From Dryococelus australis (taxonomy: Eukaryota > Arthropoda > Insecta > Phasmatodea > Phasmatidae), in the NCBI GenBank assembly GCA_029891345.1, contig CM056995.1, positions 81,655,895 to 81,719,894 on the forward strand: a stretch of DNA of 64,000 nt, read 5' to 3'. The notes under the pieces are model-generated. The model saw only the letters and a list, made by a program, of their open reading frames with translations, did no database searches and was not told the DNA's origin. This document shows positions 1 to 11,730 of this stretch, in pieces. Both the position numbers and the translations under genes were made by a program. How positions within the stretch are numbered: position 1 is the stretch's first letter; each line of letters opens with the position of its first letter.

Positions 1-1030
1 ATTTCCAATGTGCGAACATCCGCACGTGATCCTCCGGGAATTGGACCCACATCGCCGTATTGCGAGGTGAGAGCACTATCTGCCGCTGTCCCCACTTAAC
101 GTGTTCTTGTTAACAACGATAAAAAATACTTCTTTTCTGTTTGTTTACTTCATCCAGACGCACTTCTTAGTTACAAATTTAATATGTATACAAGGCTAAG
201 GGTTCGTGCAAAAAATGTCAACGACCATGTCCAAAACAATTTTCACTCAATACTGAAACATGTTAAAAAAACAATTGATGCTGGACCTTTGAAACTTACA
301 CCTGGAGACCTGTTAACCATATAGATATGCTGTGAATATTTCTAATTCATCAGTTAACATAAAAAATATGAAAAATGTTGTGACTTTATGAATACGCTCT
401 AGTCGTTCTAAAAGTCTTACTCATCAATCATCTCCTTAACGGCAGATAAAGTGAATGAGCCGGAGAGGGGGAGAGGACGGAGGTTCAATAAAAGAGGGGG
501 AGAAAATAACAACCATAATATTCTTCCACTACTACAAAAAAAAATAATAATTATCAACTATATTCCTTAGTTAGACTATAATTCATTTCGAACAAATTTA
601 TATGACCTTTTATTTTCTTGGTTAAATTAGGGTCACAAATCAGTTCGCGGTGGAATTTTCTTAGTAGAAAAATCACACTGCCACTAACGAAGTCTGTCTT
701 ACTACTGTCGTACTGTCCATAAATGTTATTTATGGCCAAACAGTGTAAACATTTGTATTGGAATCTCAGTGCAACTATCAGTGACGTATCGATGATGTGG
801 CAGAAGTTCGATTGTGTGAATCGTCATAGTTAATTTTATTTAAGCCCATTCCCGAGTAAAAGTGCGCATCTATTGATTCTTTACTTGGTATATTGTGCTC
901 GATACCTATAAAGAGGTTTGAAATCACATACTTCCTTCTTTGAATTGTCTCATCTAATGCTACACCTTATCGTTATGGTAGCGTTTGTTCCAAGAACTTA
1001 AATAAATATCGCATTAATCTTCCAAGAAAA
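1..1030. other. AT-rich stretch, no gene seen
   Basis: Low-GC DNA with only short chance reading frames. The one visible anomaly is a purine-rich block near 450-510 (G and A runs on the + strand). I recognised no coding segment, TIR or tRNA-like box here. Confidence 0.6.
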
Positions 1031-1049
1031 ATGCCAATACAACCGACAA

Positions 1050-1670
1050 GAAGCAAATTGGCGTGGTCACCATTAGCCATGGCTGGCAGGCGACGCTCGA
1101 GAGTTCAGGATGGCGCGACCTCGATGGGTCAACCTGGCTGTTTGTAAAACATTTCCCGCCAAGGAAGGCAGTGAGGCCAGGCGGGGCACTATATAAGGGT
1201 GGAGCGATGGTGGCTCGCGGCCATCTTGATCCGAGGGACGACGAGACGACTCCAGAGAGGACCACTAGGCCCGTGGTCCTCACTTCGACGGCAGCCGCTG
1301 CCACTGTCGAGGAGGTCTGTCCGAAGGCAACGAAGAGACAAAGCCAGGGTAAATATACTCCCAGCAGGGCGCCCTAGGTCGTGCAGCGTTACGGTCATCG
1401 TATAAACCTTAAGACTCCCTCTAAGCCCAGAGTACCTTAATTATAGTTGTTGCTATAGGCCAGCAGGACCTCTTAACTATATTTGATAACTGCGGAGCAG
1501 AGATATTGATTAATTGTAAGGTAATGCCGAGTGCAATTTATGTGTGATATTGTGTATAAGCTGCGAGTTTAATAAATATAGTATTTCGTATATTGAGTGC
1601 ACGATTGTCTAGTTACGATTATCCCCCTTCCTTGCGTGGCCTGATTCATCCTCAGGACAGGTCACAGCAA
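1050..1670 (+). mobile_element. probable solo LTR, Ty3/Gypsy-like (fossil)
   Basis: A GC-richer block with the layout of an LTR: a TATA box (TATATAA near 1190), a CpG-containing R/U5-like segment, a poly(A) signal AATAAA near 1571, and an end in CA near 1669. It is followed directly by a word resembling the primer-binding sites of insect Gypsy elements (ATGATGGAGGCAGCC, about 1671). No internal gag or pol and no second LTR is seen, so it looks like a solo LTR or a truncated copy. The 5' edge is approximate. It could instead be a CpG-rich promoter. Age cannot be judged from one LTR. Confidence 0.45.
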
Positions 1671-1689
1671 ATGATGGAGGCAGCCGAAG

Positions 1690-2200
1690 CTTCCAACCTC
1701 CCCTCTACTACACTCTTAGCTTAAAGTAAAATAAAGTCAGTTAAAATCGGTGGAAAATAGCATTCCTGTTGTATCCGCAGAGTTAACTATTAGTAATTAT
1801 TAGAAACTCGTTCCAACTTCCACCAACCCCCGGGGTTGCAATCCCTGGCAAAATCGTGCAGGTTATAAAAAGTAATTTCGGAAGTCAGCAAGCGTGGAGG
1901 CAACGGAGTTCTTACTTTCATTTCAATTCATTGCATTGTTAATTCCGATTACAATCAGAATACATAACCGCCTCATAATCCCCGCCACCCAGGGTTTTAC
2001 CCCTGTTATAAAGCATTAAAGCCAACGTTCTTCAGTAACCAAGAGATAACTGTAGTAAACAATAGTATTAGCGTGAACTTGTACCAGCCATTTAAAGCCA
2101 CGAAATGTTGTGCGCTATTCAGCATATTCCAGCCACACCATCGCGCGGGCGCAAACAGCCGCGTTACAGTTTTTTCAGTACGCCAAGGCGCTCATTCTAG
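1690..2200. other. no gene seen
   Basis: Unassigned DNA. A near-palindrome of C and G runs (AACCCCCGGGGTT, about 1826) and a related C-rich word near 1980-2005 stand out, but no element boundary or coding potential was recognised. Confidence 0.5.
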
Positions 2201-2202
2201 TA

Positions 2203-2203
2203 T

Positions 2204-2235
<32 letters not shown>

Positions 2236-2241
2236 AGCGCG
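2203..2241. repeat. (GT)n microsatellite running into GC repeats
   Basis: About 14 GT units grade into an alternating GC/GA purine-pyrimidine tract. Alternating purine-pyrimidine DNA of this kind is known to favour Z-DNA; that it does so here is inference. Confidence 0.9.
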
Positions 2242-2569
2242 CTTACGCTTGGTAAAATTTTAATGCATGAGAAATTACGGCCGCTTTTCTAGATCTCTAA
2301 AAGCATCGTGGACAGTCGCTACACATCATCCAAAACTTCTTTCTCTCGTGGTGACGGTTCAGTGAAAATGATGGCATTTTTGTTCTATAGGTCAGAAAAT
2401 TTTATCAACCATTATGGCATATTGCAAGCTTAAATCACTTGCAGCACTCGACAAAGAAACCGAGCTCGCATACCTGCCTAAAGAATTCTTTCTGATGTAT
2501 GCAGGGCATGAAATACCATGTGTCTACTAACATATACCTGTTTATCAGAGCAGGACGAAGAAATTCTCG

Positions 2570-2930
2570 GCTGTCTCCCATTATAAAGTGTTTTAAAGGA
2601 CATGCTACTTTTAGGAAAAACAACATTCAAAGGAGCTGGTGTAATGCACTTCAGAAGAGCACTGAAGTAGAAAGAGAAAAAAAAAGTGCATCCAACACAG
2701 CAATATCTATAAGTGTAAAGAATATTGGGTTGGTTTGAATGACAACTTCACAGGTTAGATAGCGAACGGGTTGATTACACTTTGTATAACACTGCATCAA
2801 GCATGTTGATTTTACATAATCATATCCAGCAGACATATATTGAGACACTCGAGATGGTTAACATAAACTGATTGTTCTGTATTGTTAACAGTATATAAGC
2901 CTGCAACATATAAGAATGTTTTCACTTCTT
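2570..2930. repeat. dispersed two-block repeat, copy 1
   Basis: Block b (about 2570-2745) and block a (about 2848-2925, with GAGATGGTTAACATAAACTG) both recur at 6868-7125 in the opposite order. Block b carries CCAACAC followed by a T/A-rich word and an A-run; block a carries TAACAGTATATAAGC. The family is unknown. The order swap suggests a tandem unit cut at different points, or a rearrangement. Confidence 0.6.
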
Positions 2931-3269
2931 TGATGGATGTGATGGAAAACAGATCATCACGAATAGATTCTTCTACTGATAGTGTAAACTGTTATAATAT
3001 GAATAAGGAACTGCTGTTAAGGATATGTCGACATCGTCAATGCTATCGCGAAAGCCATCGGACTCTGGGAGTCGAAGTTACACAAGAGTATCAAGCATCT
3101 GCAAATATTCTGGCAAGACATTCACGAATCGCTCTCACGTTAGATGACGTGAAGTTAGTAACTCTATATTCAGCACATCATACAAGCTGTATCCATGTGT
3201 TAATTGTGGTGTGGTGCATGCGAATCGGAGTATTTGGACTGCTGGCAACAGGATTTGTTCTATAGAAAT

Positions 3270-4675
3270 AGAATAAATCATAAATGTTTTTGTTGAATGA
3301 AGAATGTGTTTGAGTTTGTAACTATTATTATGTATTTTTGATAAGTGTGTGAAAAAAGTTAAAGTGTATGAAATTCTTCTGTTTTTATTCGATACCTCCG
3401 TATATTATATTAAATGTATGATGAAGATGATATTCATTTTACCATCAAATGTATTGCGCAACATTCTATATGCACAACTTATTTAATTATTCTAGCATTA
3501 AATGGAAAAACCTTAGTGTTTTTATTGAAAATATTTTGGTAATAACTGATGGTGAGTATAGAAAAAAATGTTTGAAAGGAGAACTGACGTCTGAACTTCT
3601 ATGATGTGATGGAGCTGGTATGAGATTTACTAAAAACAACAGACTTGTATGGTATAGTTTTCAAGTATTTAGTTTTAATATTTTTTCTCAGGAGTGTTCG
3701 ATATGAATGTTCAAATAGCATGAGTGGTGGGCATCGTTAGATTGCCTAGTCTGTTAATATGGCGTGTTGGTAATGTTAGTAGTAATGATTGGTTGCAAAA
3801 TTTTGGCTCGATGGTTGATATGACTTGTCTGTATGGTTTGTTGGTAATGCTGTTAATGTTTGATAGGGGATTTGCAAATGGATGCTATGGTTTGTGTAAA
3901 TAAGTTGTGTGGTGTGATATGGTCTGCGAGTATTGATGGTTATAATATTTTTCTGCTGGAACATTTCATTTGCTGGGTTGGTGTTATGGTCTGTTACATG
4001 ATAAAATGGTTTATCAGAGTAATTTACTGGAATATTACATAGTAATGCTTATTTGATGGTTTTGTTGTCTTGAAAGGTATGAGGGGAGGTGTTTAGTATA
4101 GCCGATATGGTCTAATGGAATTGAATGTAGGTAATGATTGATGATATGGCATGTTCATGTATTTGGGATAACATATGATATAACATTTTGGTTGTAAGAA
4201 ACCATAGAAATATCTGGTTGACGTGTTTTTTTGATAGTGAGTGTGATATAACATCAAACATTATGAGTTAGTTTAAACATTTTTCGATTGCCTGGTTGAC
4301 GTTCGGGGTACATAAATGTTTGATCTGCCATTAATTATGATTGGGCAGTAGGGAATGCTGTTCTACATATTTAATAAATAATAATATGGTGTAAGTGATG
4401 AGGCTTCTGTTTCTAGCAAATATAAAATTGACTTAGTGGGCATAAAATAATTAATATATAATTTAAAAATTCGATAATACCTATTTTAATGCGATAAAGT
4501 TGTTATAGTATTGCACATTTATATAACATTGCATAACATTGTTGATGTTAGTTTACTCGCAGTGATAGTTTCAGGGAATAATCTAAATTTTCCAGCAATA
4601 TTTCTATGCAATTATAAGTAAAAGCGTTGAACCTAGTTGGAGTATGGTTATGTGCAATTATTATTTTTTTAGATA
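3270..4675. other. T/G-skewed degenerate DNA, no gene
   Basis: From about 3720 to 4330 the + strand is strongly T/G-biased with recurring words such as TGGTATG, ATATGGTCTG and TTGTTGGTAATG. The same vocabulary is found on the minus strand of 36.7-40.0 kb and at 10.92-11.11 kb, so this may be an orphan block of the satellite that lies upstream of the zinc-finger modules. No reading frame is convincing. Confidence 0.45.
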
Positions 4676-4680
4676 CAACC

Positions 4681-4695
4681 TATATGTGTGTGTGT

Positions 4696-4731
<36 letters not shown>
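4681..4731. repeat. (TG)n(AT)n microsatellite
   Basis: A compound tract of about 6 TG units followed by about 16 AT units. Confidence 0.95.
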
Positions 4732-4734
<3 letters not shown>

Positions 4735-5068
4735 TTCATGGTGTGTTATGTGGATAACTAGAATAAGAATACGCTTGTATAAAGAAAGTGCAATTTTTTT
4801 AGTGTGACTGATATATAGTTGGAGTGGTAATTATTTAAATTTACATTTACTACACATGATGATATAATGTAATTGTCTCTAGATTTGGTCTCGAGCTAAC
4901 ACTAATCTTGTATTGCAGGATGGAATTTATCATCAGACATGTTAGTTTGGAGAGATGTTACAAGCCATGTAAATGTGATGTTATTTGATATGGGTGGTAT
5001 GTAAGCTAAAATATTAACTAAATAATTACCTATATTTCAAAAGCAATTGTATATGTTTACACAGTGAA

Positions 5069-5330
5069 TCCTAATAATGTTATAAATTCGAAAGTTTATG
5101 TGTTTGTTTTTAACTCTAGCACGCCGTAATGACAGGACGGATTTGGATGAAATTTGGTACAGGGGTAGATTATAATCTGGATTAGTACATAGGATACTTT
5201 TTATCCCGAGAAAACTAACAGTTCATTAGGGACTATATAAAATATGCCACCAATCATTAAGATAAAGCACTTGGTCATTATAATTTAGGTTAGATTTTTG
5301 CACGCGGGTGAAGCTGCGGGTAAGAGCTAG
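5069..5330 (+). mobile_element. short non-autonomous Helitron
   Basis: Begins with TC directly after an A (5068) and ends in CTAG directly before a T (5331), the A|T target rule of Helitrons. Just inside the 3' end is a hairpin-capable GC-rich word (CGCGGGTGAAGCTGCGGG). The interior has words typical of insect non-autonomous Helitrons: GTTTATGTGTTTGTTT near the start, CACGCCGTAA, GATGAAATTTGGTACAG, and TACTTTTTATCCCGAGAA. At 262 bp it has no Rep/helicase and would depend on an autonomous partner. No target duplication is expected. Confidence 0.8.
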
Positions 5331-5339
5331 TGGTAAATG

Positions 5340-6755
5340 CAAATTTTTAAGTGATAATGATAAACATAAAGGTCGTTGAGTGGATGACAGAAAACAGTGT
5401 GTATGAATGTGTTGTTTATATATGTGGAAGTCTCGAATCTATGCCTAAAAAATAAAATTTATGCATCAAACAGCTAAAATATAGTGGAATTCCGAATGAA
5501 AAATTTATAAGCGATTGGTGTTTAGGGGGTGAGATGGTTCTACCATAACTATTTTTATAGCTAATGATTTCTGCTACACAGTTTGGGGTGGGAAAACCTT
5601 TGAAATTTTGGGGGCTGGGATTCTGTTATATCTTGCCACTCTCACGACAATTCCTGGGCTATAGGAGCGTTTGTGTATATTAAGAGGGAATATTCTCTTC
5701 CATTCACATCAGTTGTGTGTTAACGCGAGTGATAAACGATAGAAAAATTTGTATGTTGGATTGACTAATATTGCGTGTTTTGTGGTTTTGATTGCTGCTC
5801 CACCAAAAAGTTAGACAGTATATTTCCTGTGTATATAAGGTACGATGAACATGCTATCATATATATATATATATCGGAATTTGCCTGGAGTGATCTGGGA
5901 AACCAACGGGCGAAAAAGAAAAAACTCTGAATGTTATAAATCGAACCCATATCCTTCCGAATACAGGTTCAAATATAGTATTTGTCTTCACGTGTTGGGC
6001 GAGTAAGACATTACAGTGTTAATTGCTTGTGTGTAAATTAGTTACGGAAAATATTTTTTAATGGGCTTTGTATGATTATATATTTTTTAAGCTTACATGC
6101 AACACCCTAAGAATAGTTTAATTTCCTGGTGGGGTATGATTTTCATATATAATATTTTCTCCCATATATTACTAAGAATACAAAAAGGTAAAAAGGATGG
6201 TGTGTTTAGGTGTTTTACTTCATTCTCTCTGTGTGTGTATGTGTGCGTGCAGTAAGTATGTTCGCCTCTACAGCGATGCTTGAAATGTTAGCATTGTTAC
6301 ATGCACTTTAAGCATACTCGCAATGTGCTTCGATATGAAATGAGGTTTTGTTCCGGGAATCCTCAACTGAAAGTATAACAATTTACAATATGCTTACGTT
6401 AGTTCAGGAACGTCAATGCCTTAAGGAGACATATTTTTATTTATGAGTTTTCCGTAACAACAAATGTTTAGAATTTGTTGCCGTCACCTACTTCAGAAGA
6501 TAAATGTGTAATCTCAAAACAGTGTACATAATGCGAGAAGAAGTTTTCTTTAATTTACACTTTGAGAAGCCAACAAAAATACTATTTGTCTGGTAAAAGT
6601 GTTAGATATAAATATTCTCGCGAAAAATGTTAGTGTGTCTATACTAATCATATGCATCTTAAAAAACAATTGTTGATATGCGACGATGGTGTTAGAATGG
6701 AAAACTTGAATGTTCATTATAAATACCTTTTTCTGAAATTTCCACAATAACACAA
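5340..6755. other. no gene seen
   Basis: AT-rich, with a short (AT)n near 5862-5875 and GT-rich text near 6227-6250. Reading frames are short and unlike any family I know. Confidence 0.5.
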
Positions 6756-6760
6756 CATTT

Positions 6761-6845
6761 GTCAGCTTGGCCGAGCGATCTTAGGTGCTAGATTTAAGCT
6801 CCGGTTCCCTGTAAGGGGAGTGTGGGTTCCAATTACACACCTGGA
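6761..6845 (+). pseudogene. degraded tRNA-Leu(UAA)-like sequence
   Basis: Shows a tRNA-Leu layout: A-box-like GGCCGAGCGATC, an anticodon loop with TTTAAG (anticodon UAA), a long variable arm with a CCC/GGG stem, and a T-arm word GTGGGTTCCAATTACAC. The acceptor ends pair poorly (GTCAGCT against ACCTGGA), the anticodon stem has a mismatch and the B box is off consensus. It is more likely a pseudogene or an eroded tRNA-derived SINE head than a working tRNA. A dispersed repeat begins about 25 bp downstream. Confidence 0.55.
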
Positions 6846-6867
6846 AAATAATTTTCAGTTATGTATT

Positions 6868-7125
6868 TAGACAGTCGAGATGGTTAACATAAACTGCTTG
6901 TTCTGTAGTGATAACAGTATAGAAGCATGCATTATGTAAGTAGGTTTTCATGTCTCCCATGTCTAGAGGGTTTTCAAGGAAGTGTCACAGCCTCAACACA
7001 ATCTAGAAGTTGGTGTAAGAAATAACAGGAGAGAGATGCAGCAGCAGCAAAAAAAAAAAAAAAAAAAAAAAAAGTCGCCTCCAACACTGAAAGATGTAGA
7101 AGTGTGAAGAAGTTTGGTCATCTGA
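6868..7125. repeat. dispersed two-block repeat, copy 2
   Basis: Block a (6872-6945) is followed at once by block b (6950-7125), the reverse of the order at 2570-2930. Shared words include GAGATGGTTAACATAAACTG, GTCTCCCAT, AGTTGGTGTAA and CCAACAC. A 25-base A-run (7049-7073) lies within block b, where copy 1 has a shorter A-run. Confidence 0.6.
7049..7073. repeat. poly(A) tract
   Basis: An uninterrupted A-run of about 25 bases. It sits inside a dispersed repeat rather than after a recognisable retroposed transcript. Confidence 0.95.
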
Positions 7126-7129
7126 TGGG

Positions 7130-8830
7130 CGACATCTGAATTTTTGAGGGACAGAAAATAAAGATGGAATAATAGCGTATGTCACAAAATATGTTTTCGA
7201 GATTTGGAATATTTGTGATGATGTAATTCACCATGTTTATACACCTGAAAAGAGTTGGCTTAGGAGAAAATTGCTCGGTTAAAGAATTGTATATATATTT
7301 TTTTCTGAAACGAAACCTGTTTGGTATATGTACACAACCAAACATTTACTTTTAGCATAGAAATGGTGCTTCGCATAACGGAATTTATAGTAAAGTAGGT
7401 TTTAATTTATCATGGAGCAACTTAGAAAATATTATTTGAAAAAAAAATATATTTTTTTAATAATATACTTTAATAAAATATGTGTAAGTTTGTGTCACTG
7501 TTTACGTGGAAGCTGGGTGTCTGAGAATTATAAATCTCTCTCTGTCAATATGCGGTACCTCCTGGGAGAACGAAACTCTAGCGAGGCACTTCATGTGGGC
7601 ACCTTCTTGGGGCCTAAGCGAGGCAGGTGTACCTGCTCGGGCAGTTGCTAGAGAAAGACTGAGGAGCCACTGGGCATGCACTCTGTTGGTGGCTTTTGAA
7701 ACTAGTCTTTCCCTCTCACCCCTAACCATTCATCATGGGGAGGGCACTTTCGCACTGCTGTGTCACGCTCTCTGCGGTACACATTTATTGTGGAGCAAAC
7801 GCTAAGTCTTATGTTCCTTGGGAAGGGAGTCTGCTAGAGGGACACACCTATACCTCAGGATTTATTCCACATTATGTTGGGTGGTGTGATTTTTATTTAC
7901 ATGTTATTAAATTTAAATGATAAAGAAGGTATCACTTAAAAAATTTATATCCTTCTTATTTTAGAATTTTAAGATTTTTGGGTTTTAAACAATAGCATTT
8001 TTCGAATGTGTCTGCATATATGTTACGCGAAATCTTTGTTGTGGTTGAAGTAGGAATATCACAGTAAATAGCTTTTAACTTTGTCAGGATTCGAAGCACG
8101 AACTAATCCATTACAAAACTTAGTCTCGTTGGGAATCGAAGCACGGTTTCAAGTCGTATTTACCATCGATGGGAATTTCTGAAATTAATGTATGTTTGGT
8201 ATATGTAGAAAAAATTTGGCGCTATAGCAAAGTATTTACTTTTATCACAGAACAATATTAGCATTTTGGTTTTTCGAAGCATAATGGTGACAATATGTTT
8301 TGAGTAAATGTAAGGGTATTAATTAATTTTTTAAATATTATTATATAATAACGTAAAAAAATTAATTTAAAAAAAAGCTATTATATTGGTGTACTTTAAT
8401 TAAATATATATGTAATGCGGTCTATGATACCGAAAACATGGAGACAATGTTTGTGTAGCCTTCCCCAGGAAAAAGGGCCACTGGGTTGTTTGGGGTCGCA
8501 GAAAGCTGTTCTACTTCGAGAAATGAAGTCAAGACTGATGATAGAAAGGGGTGGGTGGAGGTTGGCTAGTACTTTGTTGCTCGACGACCTGCTGTCACCC
8601 ACCGGTAAATGTGTGTGTAGAGGCTGGAGCATGGGCTCCCATCATTACATCTCGACTGTTGGGGTGAGACAGAGTTCCGGCGATACAGATTGCCAAAGGT
8701 CGCGAGACTGTGATGCGCTTGATAATTACAACATGGTAGGACTATAAGTAAACATAAAAGCAAAATTTGGGTTAGTTGGAAGTGAGGATTGGCTAAGGTG
8801 GGATGTGTAGTTAGGATTAAATTAATCTCA
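7130..8830. other. mixed AT-rich and GC-richer DNA, no gene assigned
   Basis: Two GC-richer islands (about 7500-7860 and 8415-8740) hold overlapping frames of 60-110 codons on both strands. None resembles a known protein or ends in clear splice sites. Near 8090-8160 two words (GGATTCGAAGCACG, GGAATCGAAGCACGG) resemble B boxes and prefigure the array that follows. Confidence 0.45.
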
Positions 8831-8838
8831 GTGCTTGT

Positions 8839-10200
8839 CCATTACATAAATACTAATAACACATATCTATTCATTACACAGACAAAATAATAGTATCCTA
8901 GACAGGATACGAACCAAGGACTGAATAGTCATCTCTACAGTCACCTTTCAACCTCGTCACTTGTGTTTCATCGGCCGATGGATAAACATGTGTATTTAAT
9001 TTCAGCTCATTATGCAAATACTATTTATTCATTACTTGTTATGCGATTAAAAATCTAATTACCCTATATGATTCTCGAACCAATACGTAAATATTACTTG
9101 CATGTAGTAATTTAACTATGTGCAAATATTCACGGTACATACTCATTACTTGGTATGCAAATAAAATCTATTTACCCACAACGAGTTTCACTTTTTGCTC
9201 ACTACTATACTTTCACACTAATAAAAACTAAATAATGATGCGAAGTAAAATAGTAATAACATTGAGTAATGTATATTGCATGCAGTTTTAGACTCTCAAG
9301 TAATAACATTGACTAATGCCAGTTGCATTATGCAAACCGAAGCAAACTTATAATAGGAATTTTTTAATAAATAAATTTCTTCTTTATATATATTAACACG
9401 ATGCAATATGGCGGTTAGCATCGTCAGATTTTTCCTACAGTAATCCATGTCACGCGTGCCATTAGTTTTGACTGCCCTTACACAATGTTTGAGAAAATAT
9501 AAAATGAGTGTTGAAAATATGAGCTATGGAATGCAAAATGAATGCGAAATAAAGTAACATTTTAGCTTGTAATTTTTAAAAAGAAACATATGGGAAAACT
9601 ATGCTAGGTAACATTGGCAGACATTCCATGAGTTTAAAACACGTGTAGTTGACTAGAGATGCATCTGCTTGCATTCACTCTTGGAGACGTTAGGGTCTGC
9701 AGCGACTTGCATGCTGGGCTCTGTGTGCCAGCAGCATAGGGTATGTGCCTACCAGGATTCCATTATGGCAGTGCAGTGGTTATTATGAATGATATAGGCA
9801 ATCCCAGCTCTGTAGCGAGTGTGCAGTCCTAGTGAGCAGATGTGAACAAACTCTCTTAAGTAATTGTTCATTATGCATAATACGTAATTATGCAAGTGCG
9901 TACTTAGACATTGCACGATAAATAATCATTGCATGATTAAATAATCATTGCATGATTAAATAATCGAATTGCATGTATTTACCTTTGTTGGGACTCGAAC
10001 CCTCCACTTCCCCTTTCAACCTCCTCACCCTTCCAACCTCATCAGTAATGCTTTGGCAGCTGAAGTGTGAACATATGTCCTTACTCACTATCGAATTATG
10101 CATTTACTAAATACCCTGTATAGGACTCGAACCAAGTACTGCATCGCTCCAGTCGCTAGAGCTCACACTCTGGCAGCACTGAAACCCACAACACCTACTA
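8839..10200 (-). repeat. array of degenerate tRNA-B-box-bearing units
   Basis: At least five loosely repeated units in one orientation. Each has a TATTCATTAC / TATGCAAATA-type AT part, a TTTACCC word and then a reverse-strand B-box-like word (GGATACGAACC near 8915, ATTCTCGAACC near 9073, GGACTCGAACC near 9992 and 10123). Two of them continue into a related TTTCAACCTC / CTCACC segment. This looks like old tRNA-derived SINE copies or a tandem derived from one. Divergence is high, so limits are approximate. Confidence 0.5.
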
Positions 10201-10254
10201 AAACAGGGTCATCAGAGCACCGGTGATCTCACAAATGTCCCTTGTGCCAGGTTT

Positions 10255-10440
10255 GCTATTCGGGCATCCTTCCACGCCTCACAAGGTTGAGGGGGAACCC
10301 ATTAGCCAAGTACAACACACCCCTCTGTGTAGAGGAGAAACCCATCAGCGAATCACAACATTCCTGGGGGAGCGGAGAGGGGTAGAGGCATGACCCATTA
10401 GATAACACATACAGGGAGAGGTGGTGAGGGGACACCCTCA
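10255..10440. repeat. short minisatellite, about three 45-50 bp units
   Basis: AACCCATTAGCCAAGTACA, AAACCCATCAGCGAATCACA and GACCCATTAGATAACACATA recur at roughly 50-70 bp spacing, each separated by a G-rich linker (GAGGGGG, GGGGGAGCGGAGAG, GGGAGAGGTGGTG). The short frames across it are by-products of the repeat. Confidence 0.5.
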
Positions 10441-10699
10441 CGAATTTTATGAAAAGGTCACTTGTGCCACTCTTGCTCCCCAGTGGAAGCCTATGCTGTC
10501 ACTACTTGCATCGACCAATGGTGAAGTGTGGTGGGAACCTGCTGTAGTTTTAGGCACTTTTATTGCAAAGTGCAAATACAGTCTACCCAGGACTTGGATA
10601 TATACTTTTCAAAGCAAGATTATTAAATAAAATGTTTACCTTTCTGCTTTTGGAGGTAGGACTATATAATTTTATTTTAAAATAGGGGGAATTAATTTT

Positions 10700-11110
10700 A
10701 ACTCGTGACCACTTGCGACACCACGATCAGTATCACAATCGAAATCAGCACCACATGCATCACATGCACCACAATCAGGGGTCTACAGATGTCAATAGTG
10801 GTGTTCGAGGTCATTATGGGTCTTTTGAGGTCATTAGGGGCCATCAGGGTCACTAGGGGACATCAGGGGAAATTTATGGGTTATAAGGGGTCATTTAGGG
10901 CCATTTATGGGTAAGTCTTGTGAGGGGTCAGTCTGCAGTAGTCAGTCGGCATGGTGGATTGTACGAGAAGAAGTTGATTGTGTCACTGGTATGGGCTGTA
11001 TGTTTGCTTTGTGTGGTCTGTGTGGGCGAATGGTTGAGGTATGCTAGAGTTATAGTGGGTGGTATGGTTGGTAGGTATACATGGTGTAGATATTTCGTCT
11101 GGTGTTAGTT
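10700..11110 (+). repeat. minisatellite and T/G-skewed DNA upstream of zinc-finger module 1
   Basis: 10700-10780 is rich in CACCA/ATCA words; 10790-10915 has 12-14 bp units of GGTCATTAGGGG type; 10925-11110 is a T/G-skewed stretch (GTGTCACTGGTATGGGCTG and onward). The last part matches 37,440-37,630 on the opposite strand closely over about 150 bp. There too a CACCA-rich VNTR and an 11-12 bp repeat lie further upstream. The shared short frames (GGLYEKKLIVSL here, GGWYRKNLIVSL there) differ mostly by non-silent changes, so I read this as satellite, not protein. Confidence 0.6.
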
Positions 11111-11129
11111 GGTAGAGCAGATGGCATGC

Positions 11130-11263
11130 ATGAGTTACAGTGGCTGGTACCGTACCTGCGTGCAAGTATATAAGGAGCTGGGTTCCCGTTAGGAAGCTTA
11201 CTTTGGCAGTGGCAGTCGTGAAAGACACTTCGCCTCAACTCATGTAAGCAACTGGAACATATT
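11130..11263 (+). promoter_or_regulatory. TATA box and leader of zinc-finger module 1
   Basis: AAGTATATAAGGAGC near 11164 is a good TATA box. About 45 bp downstream is a leader word, TTTGGCAGTGGCAGTCGTG. The same spacing and words recur on the minus strand at 36,650-36,745 and at 59,000-59,215 (TTTGGCAGTGGCTGCCGTG). The zinc-finger frame starts about 60 bp after the leader word. The three copies share this block better than the surrounding sequence, which supports a functional promoter in the ancestor. Confidence 0.55.
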
Positions 11264-11578
11264 ATGGAGCCAAAGGTTGCTGGTCTATCAACGCCTGAGG
11301 TTAGCACAGTGCTATTGTCTTTTTCAGATGGCGAACCTGCGGCAGCACCACCATCATCATCTTCTTCGGGCATGGAACCAACAGCACCATTGACTTCTTC
11401 GGATGGGACACGTACAGCACTACAGCCATCGATGACTTCGTCAAGGCTTCGTTGCTGTTACTGTGAGAAGATATTTACTAACATCTTCAATGATCGGATA
11501 CATGAGTTCAACTGTATTCAGAATGTGGGGTGTGCTACTTGTGTATGTGTAAAGTGCAAATCGCAGTTTGGTCGGTGA
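11264..11578 (+). CDS. zinc-finger-bearing reading frame, N-terminal part (multi-copy family)
   Basis: A 104-codon frame opening ATGGAGCCAAAGG about 100 bp after a TATA box. Residues 1-60 are rich in Ser, Thr, Pro and Ala. Residues 63-84 have a finger-like pattern, CYC-x2-C then H-x4-C (RCCYCEKIF, HEFNC), and a second Cys pair follows (CVKC). No function can be named. The copy at 58,655-58,885 (minus) has the same Ser/Thr-rich start and a related finger. Whether this is a host gene, a domesticated element or part of an unknown mobile element is open. Confidence 0.4.
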   Translation: MEPKVAGLSTPEVSTVLLSFSDGEPAAAPPSSSSSGMEPTAPLTSSDGTRTALQPSMTSSRLRCCYCEKIFTNIFNDRIHEFNCIQNVGCATCVCVKCKSQFGR

Positions 11579-11730
11579 ATGGACAACTTGAAAAGACATC
11601 TCGAAACCTGTACCAGTCTACCTTCACTTCCTGCTAAGCGTTATCTATCAACATTGCATCGGAGCTGTATTTAGGCGGTAACTGATACCACAAGCACTGG
11701 AAAATTATATCGAAGCAGAAAACTTCAGCT

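Noticed and set aside
2882-3265. 127-codon + frame
   Set aside because: No domain, no splice or promoter context, and its start lies in dispersed repeat block a.
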